Shown here: piece after piece, positions 33,511-42,763 of the stretch
Numbering within the stretch: the first letter of the stretch is position 1
Layout: each line of letters begins with the position of its first letter
DNA from: Planctomycetota bacterium
GTDB taxonomy: Bacteria; Planctomycetota; Phycisphaerae; SM23-33
DNA: 44,471 bases
Direction: 5' to 3'
Assembly (NCBI GenBank): GCA_016235825.1
Contig: JACRIL010000018.1
Coordinates: forward strand, 1 to 44,471
Translations under genes and position numbers: made by a program
The notes under the pieces: generated by a model
Database searches by the model: none
What the model was told of the DNA's origin: nothing
The model's input: the letters and a program-made list of their open reading frames with translations, nothing else

Positions 33511-33566
33511 CCTGTCGGGTTAGAATGAGCTATAACATCGGCATCATGTCCGCGAATCGCGGTTAA

Positions 33567-36500
33567 TTATGCTTTCGGCGGTTCGGGCGGTTTTTCGGAC
33601 TGGGTGAGTTCCGGGCCGTGCGGTAGTGGCGGGACGGGAAGTTCAGTCCGTAGGGCGTGCAACTCGTTGCACGCGGAACGATCTGTTGCGGGCGCGGCCG
33701 GCGCCGTTGACCCGGCGAGCCTTTTAATTTTTTCGCCCAGTATCTGCATGGCCACATACATGACGGGCGTGAAGACGACGCCGAGTATTGTAACGCCTAG
33801 CATTCCGCTGAAGACGGCCGTGCCAAGCGCCCGCCTGCTGACGGCGCCTGCGCCCTCGGCGATCACAAGCGGCACGACGCCGAGGATGAACGCGAACGAG
33901 GTCATCAGGATCGGCCGCAGCCTCAGCCGGCCGGCCTCGATGGCCGCGTCGATCGGGCTTAACCCCCTGGCCCGGCCCTCGCGGGCGAACTCGACGATGA
34001 GAATGGCGTTCTTGGCCGCCAGGCCCACCAGCAGCGTCAGCCCGACCTGCGTGTAGATGTTATTGTCCAGTCCGCGGATCAGCAGGCCGGCCATCGCGCC
34101 CAGAACCGCAAGGGGCACGACCAGCACGACCGAGAACGAGTCGATCCAGCTTTCGTATTGCGCCGCCAGCACGAGCACGACCACGATGATCGCCATGATG
34201 AAGATCGCCGCGGGGCTGCCGGCATCCTTTTCCTGGTACGCCATGCCGGTCCAGGCGTATTCCATGCCGGCCGGCAGGTCCTGCTTCGCGATTTTTTCCA
34301 TCTGCTCCAGGGCCTGTCCCGACCCCACGCCCGGCGCGGCCGAGCCGGCGACCCGGGCGCTTGGATACATGTTATAGCGGATTATCACCTGCGGACCGAC
34401 GGTCTCGTTGACGCTCGCCACCGAACCCAAAGGAACCATCTTCCCTTTGCTGTTGCGGACCTGCAGGCCGGTGATATCGTCAACTTTTGTGCGGAATTCG
34501 CTTTCCGCCTGCACCCGCACCTGCCATGTGCGGGAAAATTTGTTGAAATCGTTGACGTATTTCGACCCCAGAAACGCCTGCATCGTGTCGAAGACGTTCT
34601 GGAGCGGGATGTCGAGGTTGAAGACCTTCGTCCTGTCGATATCGACGAACAGGCTGGGGACCGTGGCGCGATAGGTGGTAAAGCAGTTGCGGAGAATCGG
34701 ATCGGAGTTGGCCTTGAACGCCAGTTCCTCGACCGAATGCTGGAGTTCGACCAGCCCGGCGTCGGCCTTGTCCTGCGCGTACAGCTCGAATCCTCCGCCC
34801 TTGCCCAGTCCTGTAACCGGCGGCAGCGAGAACGGGAAGACTACGGCTTCCTGTATCCGGCTGAGCTTCTGGCTCAACTCGCCCATTATTTCAGTCTTGT
34901 TCCTGCTGCGCTGGTCCCAGGGCTTGAGCGGGGCGAAGACGATGGCTGCGAAGGGCGATACCATCGGCACGGACTCGACGACCGAAACCCCGCCCTGAGC
35001 GCCGACGTTCGCGACGCCGTCAGTTTTTCGCAAAATTTCGGCGACATTTTCCACGGTCGCGCGCGTTCTTTCGAGGCTGGCCGAGTCGGGCAGTTGCACG
35101 CTGACGAGGATCAGGCCGTCGTCCTCCAGCGGGATGAAGCCGGTCGGGACGGCCTTGAGGCCCAGACCCGTCAGGCCGATCATCGCCGCGAATATCAGCA
35201 GCGTGAAGACGATCCGCCGGGCGCCCAGGCCGACGGTCCGGACGTATCCGCCGGTCAGTTTTCCCAGAGCCGTGTTGAACCCGCGGAAGAAGAAATTCTT
35301 TTTCCTGTCATGGGCTGGCTTGAGCAGCAGTGCGCAGAGGGCCGGGCTTAGCGTCAGGGCGTTGATCGCCGAGAAGAGCGTCGTAACCGCGATGGTCAGC
35401 GAGAACTGCCTGTAGAACTGCCCCGTTATGCCTGGCACAAACGCCGCCGGCACGAACACCGACATCAGCACGAGCGTGATGCCGATGATTGCGCCGGAGA
35501 TTTCCTGCATGGCCTTGATGGCCGCCTCCTTGCCCGACAGGCCGAACTGCGTCATGTTGCGTTCCACGTTCTCCACGACGACTATCGCGTCATCGACCAC
35601 GATGCCGATGGCAAGCACCATCCCGAAGAGCGTCAGCAGGTTGATGGAAAAGCCCATAAGCGACATGACGAAGAACGTGCCGATGAGCGAAACGGGTATG
35701 GTAACGGCCGGGATGATCGTGGCCCGCCAGTTCTGGAGGAAAATGAACACGACGATAAAGACCAGTATGAAGGCCTCGATAAGCGTCTTGACGACCTCTT
35801 TGATGGACGCGCGGACAAAGTCGGATATCTGGTAGATGATCTTGTATTCCAGACCCGGCGGAAAATCCGCGCCGAGCCTGGCCATTGTCTTCTGCACGCT
35901 GTCGGACACCTGCACCAGGTTTGAGCCGGGCGACTGGTAGACGATGATCGTCGCGCCCGGCGAACCGTTGAAGATCGAGAAGGTGTCATAGACCTGGCCG
36001 CCCATTTTCACGTCGGCTATGTCCCTGACGCGGACCACGCTCGCCAATTCGCTGTTGCTGCCGGTCTTGATGATGACGTCCTCGAATTCCTTCGGGTCGC
36101 CCAGGCGGCCCGTGGTGTTGATCGTGAGCTGGTAGTTCGTGCCTTGGGCCGGCTGCTGGCCGAGCTGCCCGGCGGAGACCTGCACGTTCTGCTGGCTGAG
36201 GGCATTAACCACGTCGGCGGTGGTCAGACCCCTCGCCTGCATCCTCTGCGGATCGAGCCAGACCCGCATGCTGTAGTTCTTGTTGGGATAGACGACCACG
36301 TTCCCGACGCCCGGGATGCGGTTGAGCTCGTCGATGATCCTGATCGTCGCGTAGTTGGTGATGTACAGGTCGTCGAAGGTGTTTTTCCTGTCGGGGCTTT
36401 GCGCGGCGCTTTTCATGCAGATGACCGAGACCATGGTGGTGGAGGCCTTTTTGGTGATGACGCCCTGCTGCTGGACGGCAGGCGGAAGCTGCGCCATCGC

Positions 36501-36842
36501 CCACGAGACGCGATTCTGCACCAGCACGTTGGCCATGTCCGGATTGGTCCCCAGCTTGAAGGTTACGTTGAGTATGTACGAGCCGTCCGAACAACTGTTT
36601 GAGATCATGTACAGCATGTTGTCAACGCCGTTGACCTGCTGCTCGATGGGCGCGGCGACGCTGTCGGCGACGTTCTGCGGGTTTGCGCCCGGATAGTTGG
36701 CCGATACCTGCACCACGGGCGGACATATCTCGGGATACTGTGCGATGGGCAGGCTGACGATCGAGGCCCCGCCGGCCAGGACGATCAGTATCGAGATGAC
36801 CGAGGCGAATACGGGTCGATTGATGAAGAACCGGCTGAACAT
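33567..36842 (-). CDS. RND multidrug efflux transporter (HAE1 family)
   Basis: A 1091-aa inner-membrane pump of AcrB/MexB type, slightly longer than the usual 1030-1050. Opening MFSRFFINRPVFASVISILI is the first transmembrane helix. The porter domain is normal. The proton-relay Asp pair is in GIVVDDAIVVVENVERNM (TM4), and the second half repeats the layout (VGLAAKNAILIVEFARE). It exports hydrophobic drugs or metabolites in exchange for protons. The last 45 or so residues after KIKRLAGSTAPAAPATD are atypical: NELHALRTEL is encoded by a small palindrome (33655-33674) and PPLPHGPELTQSEKPPEPPK is low complexity. It lies 20 nt after its adaptor gene. No outer-membrane channel gene is adjacent. Confidence 0.95.
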   Translation of the reverse strand: MFSRFFINRPVFASVISILIVLAGGASIVSLPIAQYPEICPPVVQVSANYPGANPQNVADSVAAPIEQQVNGVDNMLYMISNSCSDGSYILNVTFKLGTNPDMANVLVQNRVSWAMAQLPPAVQQQGVITKKASTTMVSVICMKSAAQSPDRKNTFDDLYITNYATIRIIDELNRIPGVGNVVVYPNKNYSMRVWLDPQRMQARGLTTADVVNALSQQNVQVSAGQLGQQPAQGTNYQLTINTTGRLGDPKEFEDVIIKTGSNSELASVVRVRDIADVKMGGQVYDTFSIFNGSPGATIIVYQSPGSNLVQVSDSVQKTMARLGADFPPGLEYKIIYQISDFVRASIKEVVKTLIEAFILVFIVVFIFLQNWRATIIPAVTIPVSLIGTFFVMSLMGFSINLLTLFGMVLAIGIVVDDAIVVVENVERNMTQFGLSGKEAAIKAMQEISGAIIGITLVLMSVFVPAAFVPGITGQFYRQFSLTIAVTTLFSAINALTLSPALCALLLKPAHDRKKNFFFRGFNTALGKLTGGYVRTVGLGARRIVFTLLIFAAMIGLTGLGLKAVPTGFIPLEDDGLILVSVQLPDSASLERTRATVENVAEILRKTDGVANVGAQGGVSVVESVPMVSPFAAIVFAPLKPWDQRSRNKTEIMGELSQKLSRIQEAVVFPFSLPPVTGLGKGGGFELYAQDKADAGLVELQHSVEELAFKANSDPILRNCFTTYRATVPSLFVDIDRTKVFNLDIPLQNVFDTMQAFLGSKYVNDFNKFSRTWQVRVQAESEFRTKVDDITGLQVRNSKGKMVPLGSVASVNETVGPQVIIRYNMYPSARVAGSAAPGVGSGQALEQMEKIAKQDLPAGMEYAWTGMAYQEKDAGSPAAIFIMAIIVVVLVLAAQYESWIDSFSVVLVVPLAVLGAMAGLLIRGLDNNIYTQVGLTLLVGLAAKNAILIVEFAREGRARGLSPIDAAIEAGRLRLRPILMTSFAFILGVVPLVIAEGAGAVSRRALGTAVFSGMLGVTILGVVFTPVMYVAMQILGEKIKRLAGSTAPAAPATDRSACNELHALRTELPVPPLPHGPELTQSEKPPEPPKA
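33655..33674. repeat. Perfect palindrome inside the RND C-terminal codons
   Basis: GCGTGCAAC (33655-33663) and GTTGCACGC (33666-33674), with a 2-nt centre. It encodes part of the non-conserved tail of the pump. Confidence 0.7.
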
Positions 36843-36862
36843 CGTGCGTTCTCCGAAAAAGG

Positions 36863-38266
36863 TCAGCGGCCGCCGGCCGGCTGAATTGTCAAACTCCGCG
36901 GCCTGTATGCGATCGGGCTGGCCGCAGCGGCGGCGTCCCGCTCGGCGGGCGGGCCGAACGATTCGAGCATCAGATCGCCCGGCGGGTCGTCGGCCATCCG
37001 CGAGGCGGGCCTCGGCTGCGAACCGGGTCTTGTCTGCGTCCCGGCCGGCTGGCTTGCCGATTGAACCGACGGCATCGGGACTGCCGGCAGGACCTGCAAT
37101 TTCGGATCGACTCTGGCGCCGGGCCGGGCCTTCTGCGTCCCGTTTATCACGATCCGGTCGTTGGCGCTCAATCCTCCTTCGATCACGCGCATTCCCATAT
37201 AGACCTTGCCGACCGTAACCACGACGTGTTCCACGACGTTCTGGTCGTTGACCCGAAGGACGTATTTGCCGCCCTGGTCGGACAGCACGGCGGTGTCAGG
37301 CAGCAGCATCCCATCGAAGGTTTTCATGGGCACGCGGATTCTTCCGTACAGGCCGGGCATCAACATGGAATCCGGATTCTCAAAGATGGCGCGGAGCTGA
37401 AGCGTGCTGGTGGAAACATCCAGTTCTGTCTCCACAAAATCGAGGGACCCTGCATGCGGACAACCTTTCTCGTCGGCAAGACCAAGGTATGCGGGAACAT
37501 CGTGGTAATCGGGCGGTTTGGCTGCGGCCGTAACATGCGGGTGCGTCCTTTTGACCTTGAGCACGTCGTCGGAACTCAGGCTGAAGTAGGCGTAAACCCT
37601 GCTGTCGTTGACGACCGTGGTCAGCAGCGTCTTTTCGCCCGCGCCCACCAGGTTGCCCACGTCCACCAGGTTCCGGCTGACCCTGCCCCTGATGGGCGAG
37701 ACGACCTGCGTGTAGCTGAGGTTGATGTTGGCGACATCAAGAGCTGCCTGGGCCTGATCGACCTGACCCCTGGCGACGCCGGCCTTTGCCTCGGCCTGGT
37801 CGCGCGAATATTTCGCCTCGGCCCGTTTCTTGTAGAGTTCGTCCTCCGCCAGGAAGGTCGTATCGGCCAGTTTCTTGTCGGCCTGGGCCTTGGTCAGATC
37901 TGCCTGGGCCTCCTCGACCTGGGCCTTGTATTGTTTGGGTTCGATGACAAACAGCAGTTGATTGGGCTGGACCATCTGTCGGGGCTTGAACTCGATGCTC
38001 TGCAGGAAGCCCTCCACTCGGGCCCGGATGTCCACCGTCTCGATGCCCGTGAGCGTGCAGGGATATTCCAGGAAGTCCGTAACCTGCTGGACGACGGGCT
38101 TGGCGACCGTAACGGCCGGCGGATGCGGCGCGGAGGCGGGCGGATGGCGGTTGCAGCCGGCCGGCAGACAGATGATGGCAAGGGCCGGCAACAGGCTCAA
38201 AACGATAAAATGCGCATTCGCCCGGCCGCGGGCGACACGCACCGAGTCTTCACGTTCGATGTGCAT
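36863..38266 (-). CDS. RND periplasmic adaptor (membrane fusion) lipoprotein
   Basis: A 467-aa adaptor of the AcrA/MexA type. A signal with lipobox LPAGC38 predicts a lipid anchor. Next come the barrel-sandwich (lipoyl) half, VDIRARVEGFLQSIEFKPRQ, an alpha hairpin of about 105-180 (EEAQADLTKAQADKKLADTT ... AGVARGQVDQAQAALDVANI), the returning lipoyl half VVSPIRGRVSRNLVDVGNLV, and the beta-barrel and membrane-proximal domains. The C-terminal 70 residues are Pro/Ser/Arg-rich and disordered. It links the downstream pump to an outer-membrane channel, which must be encoded elsewhere. TTGGAG precedes the ATG. It is transcribed with the pump. Confidence 0.93.
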   Translation of the reverse strand: MHIEREDSVRVARGRANAHFIVLSLLPALAIICLPAGCNRHPPASAPHPPAVTVAKPVVQQVTDFLEYPCTLTGIETVDIRARVEGFLQSIEFKPRQMVQPNQLLFVIEPKQYKAQVEEAQADLTKAQADKKLADTTFLAEDELYKKRAEAKYSRDQAEAKAGVARGQVDQAQAALDVANINLSYTQVVSPIRGRVSRNLVDVGNLVGAGEKTLLTTVVNDSRVYAYFSLSSDDVLKVKRTHPHVTAAAKPPDYHDVPAYLGLADEKGCPHAGSLDFVETELDVSTSTLQLRAIFENPDSMLMPGLYGRIRVPMKTFDGMLLPDTAVLSDQGGKYVLRVNDQNVVEHVVVTVGKVYMGMRVIEGGLSANDRIVINGTQKARPGARVDPKLQVLPAVPMPSVQSASQPAGTQTRPGSQPRPASRMADDPPGDLMLESFGPPAERDAAAAASPIAYRPRSLTIQPAGGR

Positions 38267-38485
38267 ATATTCTCCAATCGCAAGTCAAACCGGGATTCTA
38301 TTCCGGCCGGCCGCCACGTGCAACTGATACGCATATGCAATTTTGCCATGCCGCTGTTTGCCGGGAGTTGACCTTGCCGGTCTGGCGGTGTATTGAATTA
38401 TGGAATCGCCATTCGTTTCTTGTCCATTTGAAGATGGCCGGCAAATGGCGGATGCGGTTGTGAACAATTTCAAGGAGAAAACAGA

Positions 38486-39388
38486 ATGGCCGGACAAACG
38501 ATCCCGGTGGTTCTTGATACAGACATCGGCGGCGACATAGACGACACATGGGCGCTGGGTTTTCTGCTGCGATGTCCGGAACTGGACCTGAAACTGGTAA
38601 CCACGGCTGTCGGCGATACCGAATACCGGACCAGAATTGTCGCAAAATTTCTGGGCCTGACCGGGCGGTCCGACGTGCCGGTGGGCGTGGGAATACAAAC
38701 TCCGTTCCGCAAAGATGACCAGCCGCAGGGGCCGTGGGTAGCCGATTACAGGCTGGCGAGCTATCCGGGCAGAGTCCATTCCGACGGCGTCAAGGCGATG
38801 ATCGATTTCATCATGTCTTCGCCAAGGCCAGTTACACTGATTGCGATCGGCCCGCTGACCAACGTGGCCGAGGCCATCCGCCGCGAACCGCGAATAGTCG
38901 GGAAGACCAGGTTCGTCGGCATGCACGGCTGTCTCAAACGCAGCCAGATGGGAAAGTCCGAAGTCGTTTCCGAATATAACGTCAAGGTCGATATTCCGGC
39001 CTGCCGGAAGGCCTTTGCCGCCGGGTGGGAAAAACTCGTTACGCCGCTTGACACCTGCGGCATTGTCCGGCTGACCGGCGCAAAATACGACAAGGTCGCA
39101 AAATCGAAAGATGTCATAGCGTCGAACATCATTGAAAATTACAAAATCTGGCGGCAGAGCGGCTGCGGCAAGGAATGGACCGGCGGCAGCTCGATACTCT
39201 ACGACTGTGTGGCGGTCTACATGGCATACTGCCTGGACCTGCTGGTTATGGAAAAGATGGGCGTTACCGTAACCGATGGCGGCCTGACCGTGGCCGATCT
39301 GGCCGGCCCGCGGGTGAACATGGCCGTCGACTGGCGCGACCTGCCCGCGTTCGAGGATTTGCTCGTCCAAAGATTGACGCGGCCGTAA
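38486..39388 (+). CDS. Nucleoside hydrolase
   Basis: A 300-aa inosine-uridine-preferring nucleoside hydrolase-fold enzyme. The Ca2+-binding motif near the N-terminus is DTDIGGDIDDTWAL (11-24), the variant with one extra residue relative to the classic DTDPGxDDA; D13, D19 and D20 are the likely ligands. Further conserved segments are SPRPVTLIAIGPLTNVAEA and the C-terminal YDCVAVYMA. It hydrolyses N-glycosidic bonds of nucleosides for base salvage, but in planctomycetes such genes often lie next to glycosidase genes, as here, so the substrate is open. AAGGAG lies 7 nt before the ATG. A terminator follows. Confidence 0.9.
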   Translation: MAGQTIPVVLDTDIGGDIDDTWALGFLLRCPELDLKLVTTAVGDTEYRTRIVAKFLGLTGRSDVPVGVGIQTPFRKDDQPQGPWVADYRLASYPGRVHSDGVKAMIDFIMSSPRPVTLIAIGPLTNVAEAIRREPRIVGKTRFVGMHGCLKRSQMGKSEVVSEYNVKVDIPACRKAFAAGWEKLVTPLDTCGIVRLTGAKYDKVAKSKDVIASNIIENYKIWRQSGCGKEWTGGSSILYDCVAVYMAYCLDLLVMEKMGVTVTDGGLTVADLAGPRVNMAVDWRDLPAFEDLLVQRLTRP

Positions 39389-39449
39389 TGTTGAATCATA
39401 GCTCCGGGGCGGGTGGCATGACCGATTTAGCGGCAAGGGGCAAAAACGG

Positions 39450-39488
39450 GCACACTGCTCACATTTGTTTGCGGGCATGTGCTTTTTT
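39450..39488 (+). terminator. Terminator after the nucleoside hydrolase
   Basis: GCACA (39450-39454) pairs with TGTGC (39478-39482), with an inner GCTCACA/TTGCGGGC stem (one mismatch), then TTTTTTAG. It shares the GCTCACATTTGTTTG core with 33478-33499. The rest of the gap to 39662 shows no gene. Confidence 0.6.
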
Positions 39489-39662
39489 AGTTTTTGTTCG
39501 GAAAACTTTGACAAAAAGATGGCCTTATCCGGGATCTGACCGGGAAAAAAAGAGCATGGCCGCAAATAAATACGGCCAATGGTGCCCATTCCATACCACT
39601 CGGCGCGACAACTGGACATTCCATCTGCCTACCAGCCCGAATTTATCCAAAGAGGACTATTT

Positions 39663-39836
39663 TTATTCGTCGCATGGCTTGATCGCACCATCAGCCACGA
39701 TGTGTCCGCCAGCCTTGATGTGTGTGCCCGCCGTGACATCCCCACCGGATTTGATGAATCCATTGACCTCAATGGACTCTGCGGCTTTTATGGATCTGCT
39801 TGCCACAATGTCCCCGTGCGCCTCGATGTAACTTTC
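39663..39836 (-). pseudogene. Out-of-frame beta-helix repeat remnant at the end of the GH78 gene
   Basis: Minus-strand reading with no start codon: SYIEAHGDIVASRSIKAA, then ESIEVNGFIKSGGDVTAGTH, then IKAGGHIVADGAIKPCDE and a stop at 39663. The regular I-x-x-x-G-x-I spacing (about one turn per 6-7 residues) is that of short right-handed beta-helices, as in bactofilins or the Lys-Ala-Gly-Gly repeat hypothetical proteins of metagenomes. Its first residues overlap the last codons of the rhamnosidase gene in another frame (offset 2). It is either the 3' part of a separate gene whose 5' end was lost, or the true C-terminus of the rhamnosidase displaced by a frameshift. Confidence 0.6.
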
Positions 39837-42628
39837 TGATATTGCTTGCGGGCGCCGATGACTTTTACGCCTTTGGGGGCCGAAACCTCGATCCGGGTCC
39901 GTCCGTCCTTGCGTTGCCAGCGCACTTCGATTACTCCCCGCGGATGCGGGTAAGCGCCCTGCGCCCACGACACGGATTCCGTTCGCGGCTCGACCCGGAC
40001 CACGTTGGGGTTCCCCGGTTCGGGGAATTTTATCCCCAGCACTTCCCGCGAAAGGAACCACACCGGCGACGCGGACCATCCGTGGCAGAGGCTGTTGCGG
40101 TTCGTGAAGAATTCGTACGCCGTGGTCGCGCCGTCGTCGAGCATCCATCCCCAGCATCGACGGATCGCCTTCTCCGCAGTGCCGGGCAGGCCGGCCGCAT
40201 ACACGCCGTCGAGCACGTAATAGCCGTACGCGGGCGACATGCGCGCCCCGCCCGATGGATCGCGCTTGTTGTAGAAATTATCCTCAAGCTCGGCGGCCAG
40301 GAACTTACGGATGGACGGCAGCTGCCCCGGCAGGGCGACGCCGTAGAGCGCGGCCAGGGCATTGCCCTGCACGGAATAATGGGTCTTTTTCGTGTTATCG
40401 CTGAATAGCTTTCGCCCCGCATCCCAAAGGGTCTTGCGGATTTTCCCGGCTATTGCGTCTGCCCAGGCATCCAGTTGGCGGGCCTTTTTCTTTTCGCCCG
40501 CGACCCGGCACAGGTTCGCGGCGGCACGGATCGCGCCAACCCACGTGGCGTTGAAATTGCACGAAATCCCGTTTTTGTCGTGGTGATCCTTGTGCGCGCC
40601 GTTGTCCGAATGGTTGATGCCATATCCAGTTACGACCCTGGGCCTCCGCATATCCTCCTTGTCGGCCGACAGAAGGCCCGAGGGCTGCTCGAAAATCCGC
40701 ATCGCCTCGACGGCCTTCACTGCGGCCGGCCATGCCGTTTTCGCGAACTCCCGGTCGCCCGAGTAGCGGTAGTACTCCCAGAATCCCACGACATCGTCCA
40801 TGCCGAAATCGTAGAGGAGATAGTTTTCGTTTTCGTAGGGAACGCAGGCCGGAATGAAGCCGTCCGGGGTCATGGTCTGGATGTAGAGGTCCAGGCACCG
40901 CCGCATGAGTTGCTGATCGCCGAAGCAGGCGAGGTTGTTGTGGTACTGGATCATCGTGTCCCGGCCGTACAGACCGCGCTCCCGGAGCACGCTGTCTACG
41001 TAAGCGTCTTCCATGGCAATCCGCTGCGTCCGCTTGCAAAGTTCCCAGATTTTCGTCAGCGCCGGGTCCGAGCAGCGGAACCAGGAAACATCCCGGATCG
41101 GGTATCCTGCTGAATACCCTTTCAACGCATGGACCGTAACGTCCCCCGGAGCGCTGCGGATTGTGCACTGCAGATACCGGAATCCGCGGGGATGAAAGAC
41201 GGCCCATTCGACCGCGTCTTGGGCCGCCCGGAAGCGGTCGGCGGAATGCGTCCGATGGTGATTGTACATTTCCAGCCGATTTCCGCGGAGCCGCTCCGAG
41301 TATGCCATGTCGATCGTCGCGCCCTTTACGCCGGAGACCGAGATCGACGGCCGGACGAGCACGTCGTGCCCCATGTCAAAGACGACGGTAACGCCGCCGG
41401 GAAAGTCGGCTTTCCGGAACATCATGCCCGCGACCTTGTAAGGCGACTCTTTCCAGTTGGCATCCGCGGTGATAAGCAGATCTGTCTCTCTGGCCGGGTT
41501 ATCGGCGGTCCGGCCTCGCTTCCACTCGCGCCAGGCGTCCGGCAGTCCGCCGAAAGTCTCGCGGCCGGTGAAGGGCAGCGGAACCGGTTTAACGTATTTC
41601 TCGTATTCTTCGATGAGAAGGGGCCGGGACACGCGAAAGAGAACGTCCGAAGCGGGGTCCCTGTCGGCCGACACCGTGATGCCCGAGCGCCGCGGAATGG
41701 CCAGATAGAAATCCCATGTGTCGCCGTACGCGCCGCACTTGACAAAAAACGGATTCCACCCTTTCTTGAGGTGAACGTCAAAGTCGATCCTGCAGACGGC
41801 ATTTGCGGACGGCCGTTTGGCGGTCAACTCCACGCCATTCACCCAATGCTCGCCCCAGAAGAGGCCCAGCGCGATATCCATATCTCTGGGCGCATTGAAT
41901 CCCGTGCACGCGAACAGGAAATCCGAGTATTTGGGCTGGTCCGGGTGGCGCTCATTCCAGAATGGGATTCGGAACGACCAAAGGTCTTCGTCGTCGGAAA
42001 CCGCGCCCGCGCCGACCACGCGCTCGGGCAGGATTTCGCGGCCTTCCATGAAGGGAGTCTGCCGCGGCTCAAGATCGCCCCATGTGTCTTGTGCGGCGAT
42101 CTGTACAGCCTCAGGCCAGTCCGAGTCGTCGTAGGCCTCTTCGGTCCATCGGCCAAGCCCCTTGGCCTGGTCGTAGACCTCGATAGGATTGAGCGGGAAC
42201 GAAAACTGCGGCGCGGTCGGATCGAACCCCGGCTCCTCGCGGGCCTTCCAGCCATCGGGCGTTCGGATCGGAATGTTCCTGGATGAGTCGCGAACGGTTC
42301 CCCACGCGATAAATCCGCCGCGCGCGAGTTTGGATCGCCCCGTTACCTCCCCGTAGTGGTTGACGAGCACCGCGATCACGTTCTTTCCCTGCCGCAGATG
42401 CCCGGAGATGTCATGCGTGTCATACAAGGGATGCCGCGGGTCGAACCGGGTCGGGCCGAAGTCGATGAATCGTCCGTTCACGTAAAGATGATAGGCAGTA
42501 TCGGCAAAGATGTGGAGCTTCCCCCCGGCATTACGGCTTTTCAGACGCAGTGTGTGCCGGAAGGCCGCATACCGGTTCCGTCCGAGACCGGTTTCGTTGA
42601 ACCACGCGTACCTGGCAGATTTGGACAT
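39788..42628 (-). CDS. GH78-like alpha-L-rhamnosidase
   Basis: A 946-aa protein, size typical of GH78. The N-terminal half (about 1-400) is made of beta-sandwich carbohydrate-binding modules (FADTAYHLYVNGRFIDFGPT). An (alpha/alpha)6 catalytic domain follows (about 510-860). The candidate catalytic motif DSVLRERGLYGRD (545-557) matches the GH78 D-x(3)-x-R-E-R-x(3)-x-G-D pattern, with Glu and Asp kept. A final beta domain (865-935) begins NVVRVEPRTESVSW. The predicted activity is release of terminal alpha-L-rhamnose. No signal peptide is visible, so a cytosolic location is likely. The last 20 residues (KVTSRRTGTLWQADP) read through the beta-helix remnant in the wrong frame. An AGGGAG Shine-Dalgarno is present. 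Confidence 0.87.
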   Translation of the reverse strand: MSKSARYAWFNETGLGRNRYAAFRHTLRLKSRNAGGKLHIFADTAYHLYVNGRFIDFGPTRFDPRHPLYDTHDISGHLRQGKNVIAVLVNHYGEVTGRSKLARGGFIAWGTVRDSSRNIPIRTPDGWKAREEPGFDPTAPQFSFPLNPIEVYDQAKGLGRWTEEAYDDSDWPEAVQIAAQDTWGDLEPRQTPFMEGREILPERVVGAGAVSDDEDLWSFRIPFWNERHPDQPKYSDFLFACTGFNAPRDMDIALGLFWGEHWVNGVELTAKRPSANAVCRIDFDVHLKKGWNPFFVKCGAYGDTWDFYLAIPRRSGITVSADRDPASDVLFRVSRPLLIEEYEKYVKPVPLPFTGRETFGGLPDAWREWKRGRTADNPARETDLLITADANWKESPYKVAGMMFRKADFPGGVTVVFDMGHDVLVRPSISVSGVKGATIDMAYSERLRGNRLEMYNHHRTHSADRFRAAQDAVEWAVFHPRGFRYLQCTIRSAPGDVTVHALKGYSAGYPIRDVSWFRCSDPALTKIWELCKRTQRIAMEDAYVDSVLRERGLYGRDTMIQYHNNLACFGDQQLMRRCLDLYIQTMTPDGFIPACVPYENENYLLYDFGMDDVVGFWEYYRYSGDREFAKTAWPAAVKAVEAMRIFEQPSGLLSADKEDMRRPRVVTGYGINHSDNGAHKDHHDKNGISCNFNATWVGAIRAAANLCRVAGEKKKARQLDAWADAIAGKIRKTLWDAGRKLFSDNTKKTHYSVQGNALAALYGVALPGQLPSIRKFLAAELEDNFYNKRDPSGGARMSPAYGYYVLDGVYAAGLPGTAEKAIRRCWGWMLDDGATTAYEFFTNRNSLCHGWSASPVWFLSREVLGIKFPEPGNPNVVRVEPRTESVSWAQGAYPHPRGVIEVRWQRKDGRTRIEVSAPKGVKVIGARKQYQKVTSRRTGTLWQADP

Positions 42629-42730
42629 TTTCGCACTCCCTGCAATGAAAAGTCATAAACGGGCTTCGCTGCTTTGTGCGGGGATATGAGATGTTGTTAT
42701 CGCTAATCGGATAAGATTGTCAAGAAGCAG

Positions 42731-42763
42731 GTGGCGCCCAACGTCGCTCAGCGATGGCGCCTG
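42731..42763. repeat. Nested palindrome at the end of the radical SAM gene
   Basis: GGCGCC (42733-42738) and GGCGCC (42756-42761) flank an inner hairpin TCGCT-c-AGCGA (42744-42754). It spans the stop codon of the radical SAM gene and supplies its last codons (PRRHR). Confidence 0.55.
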
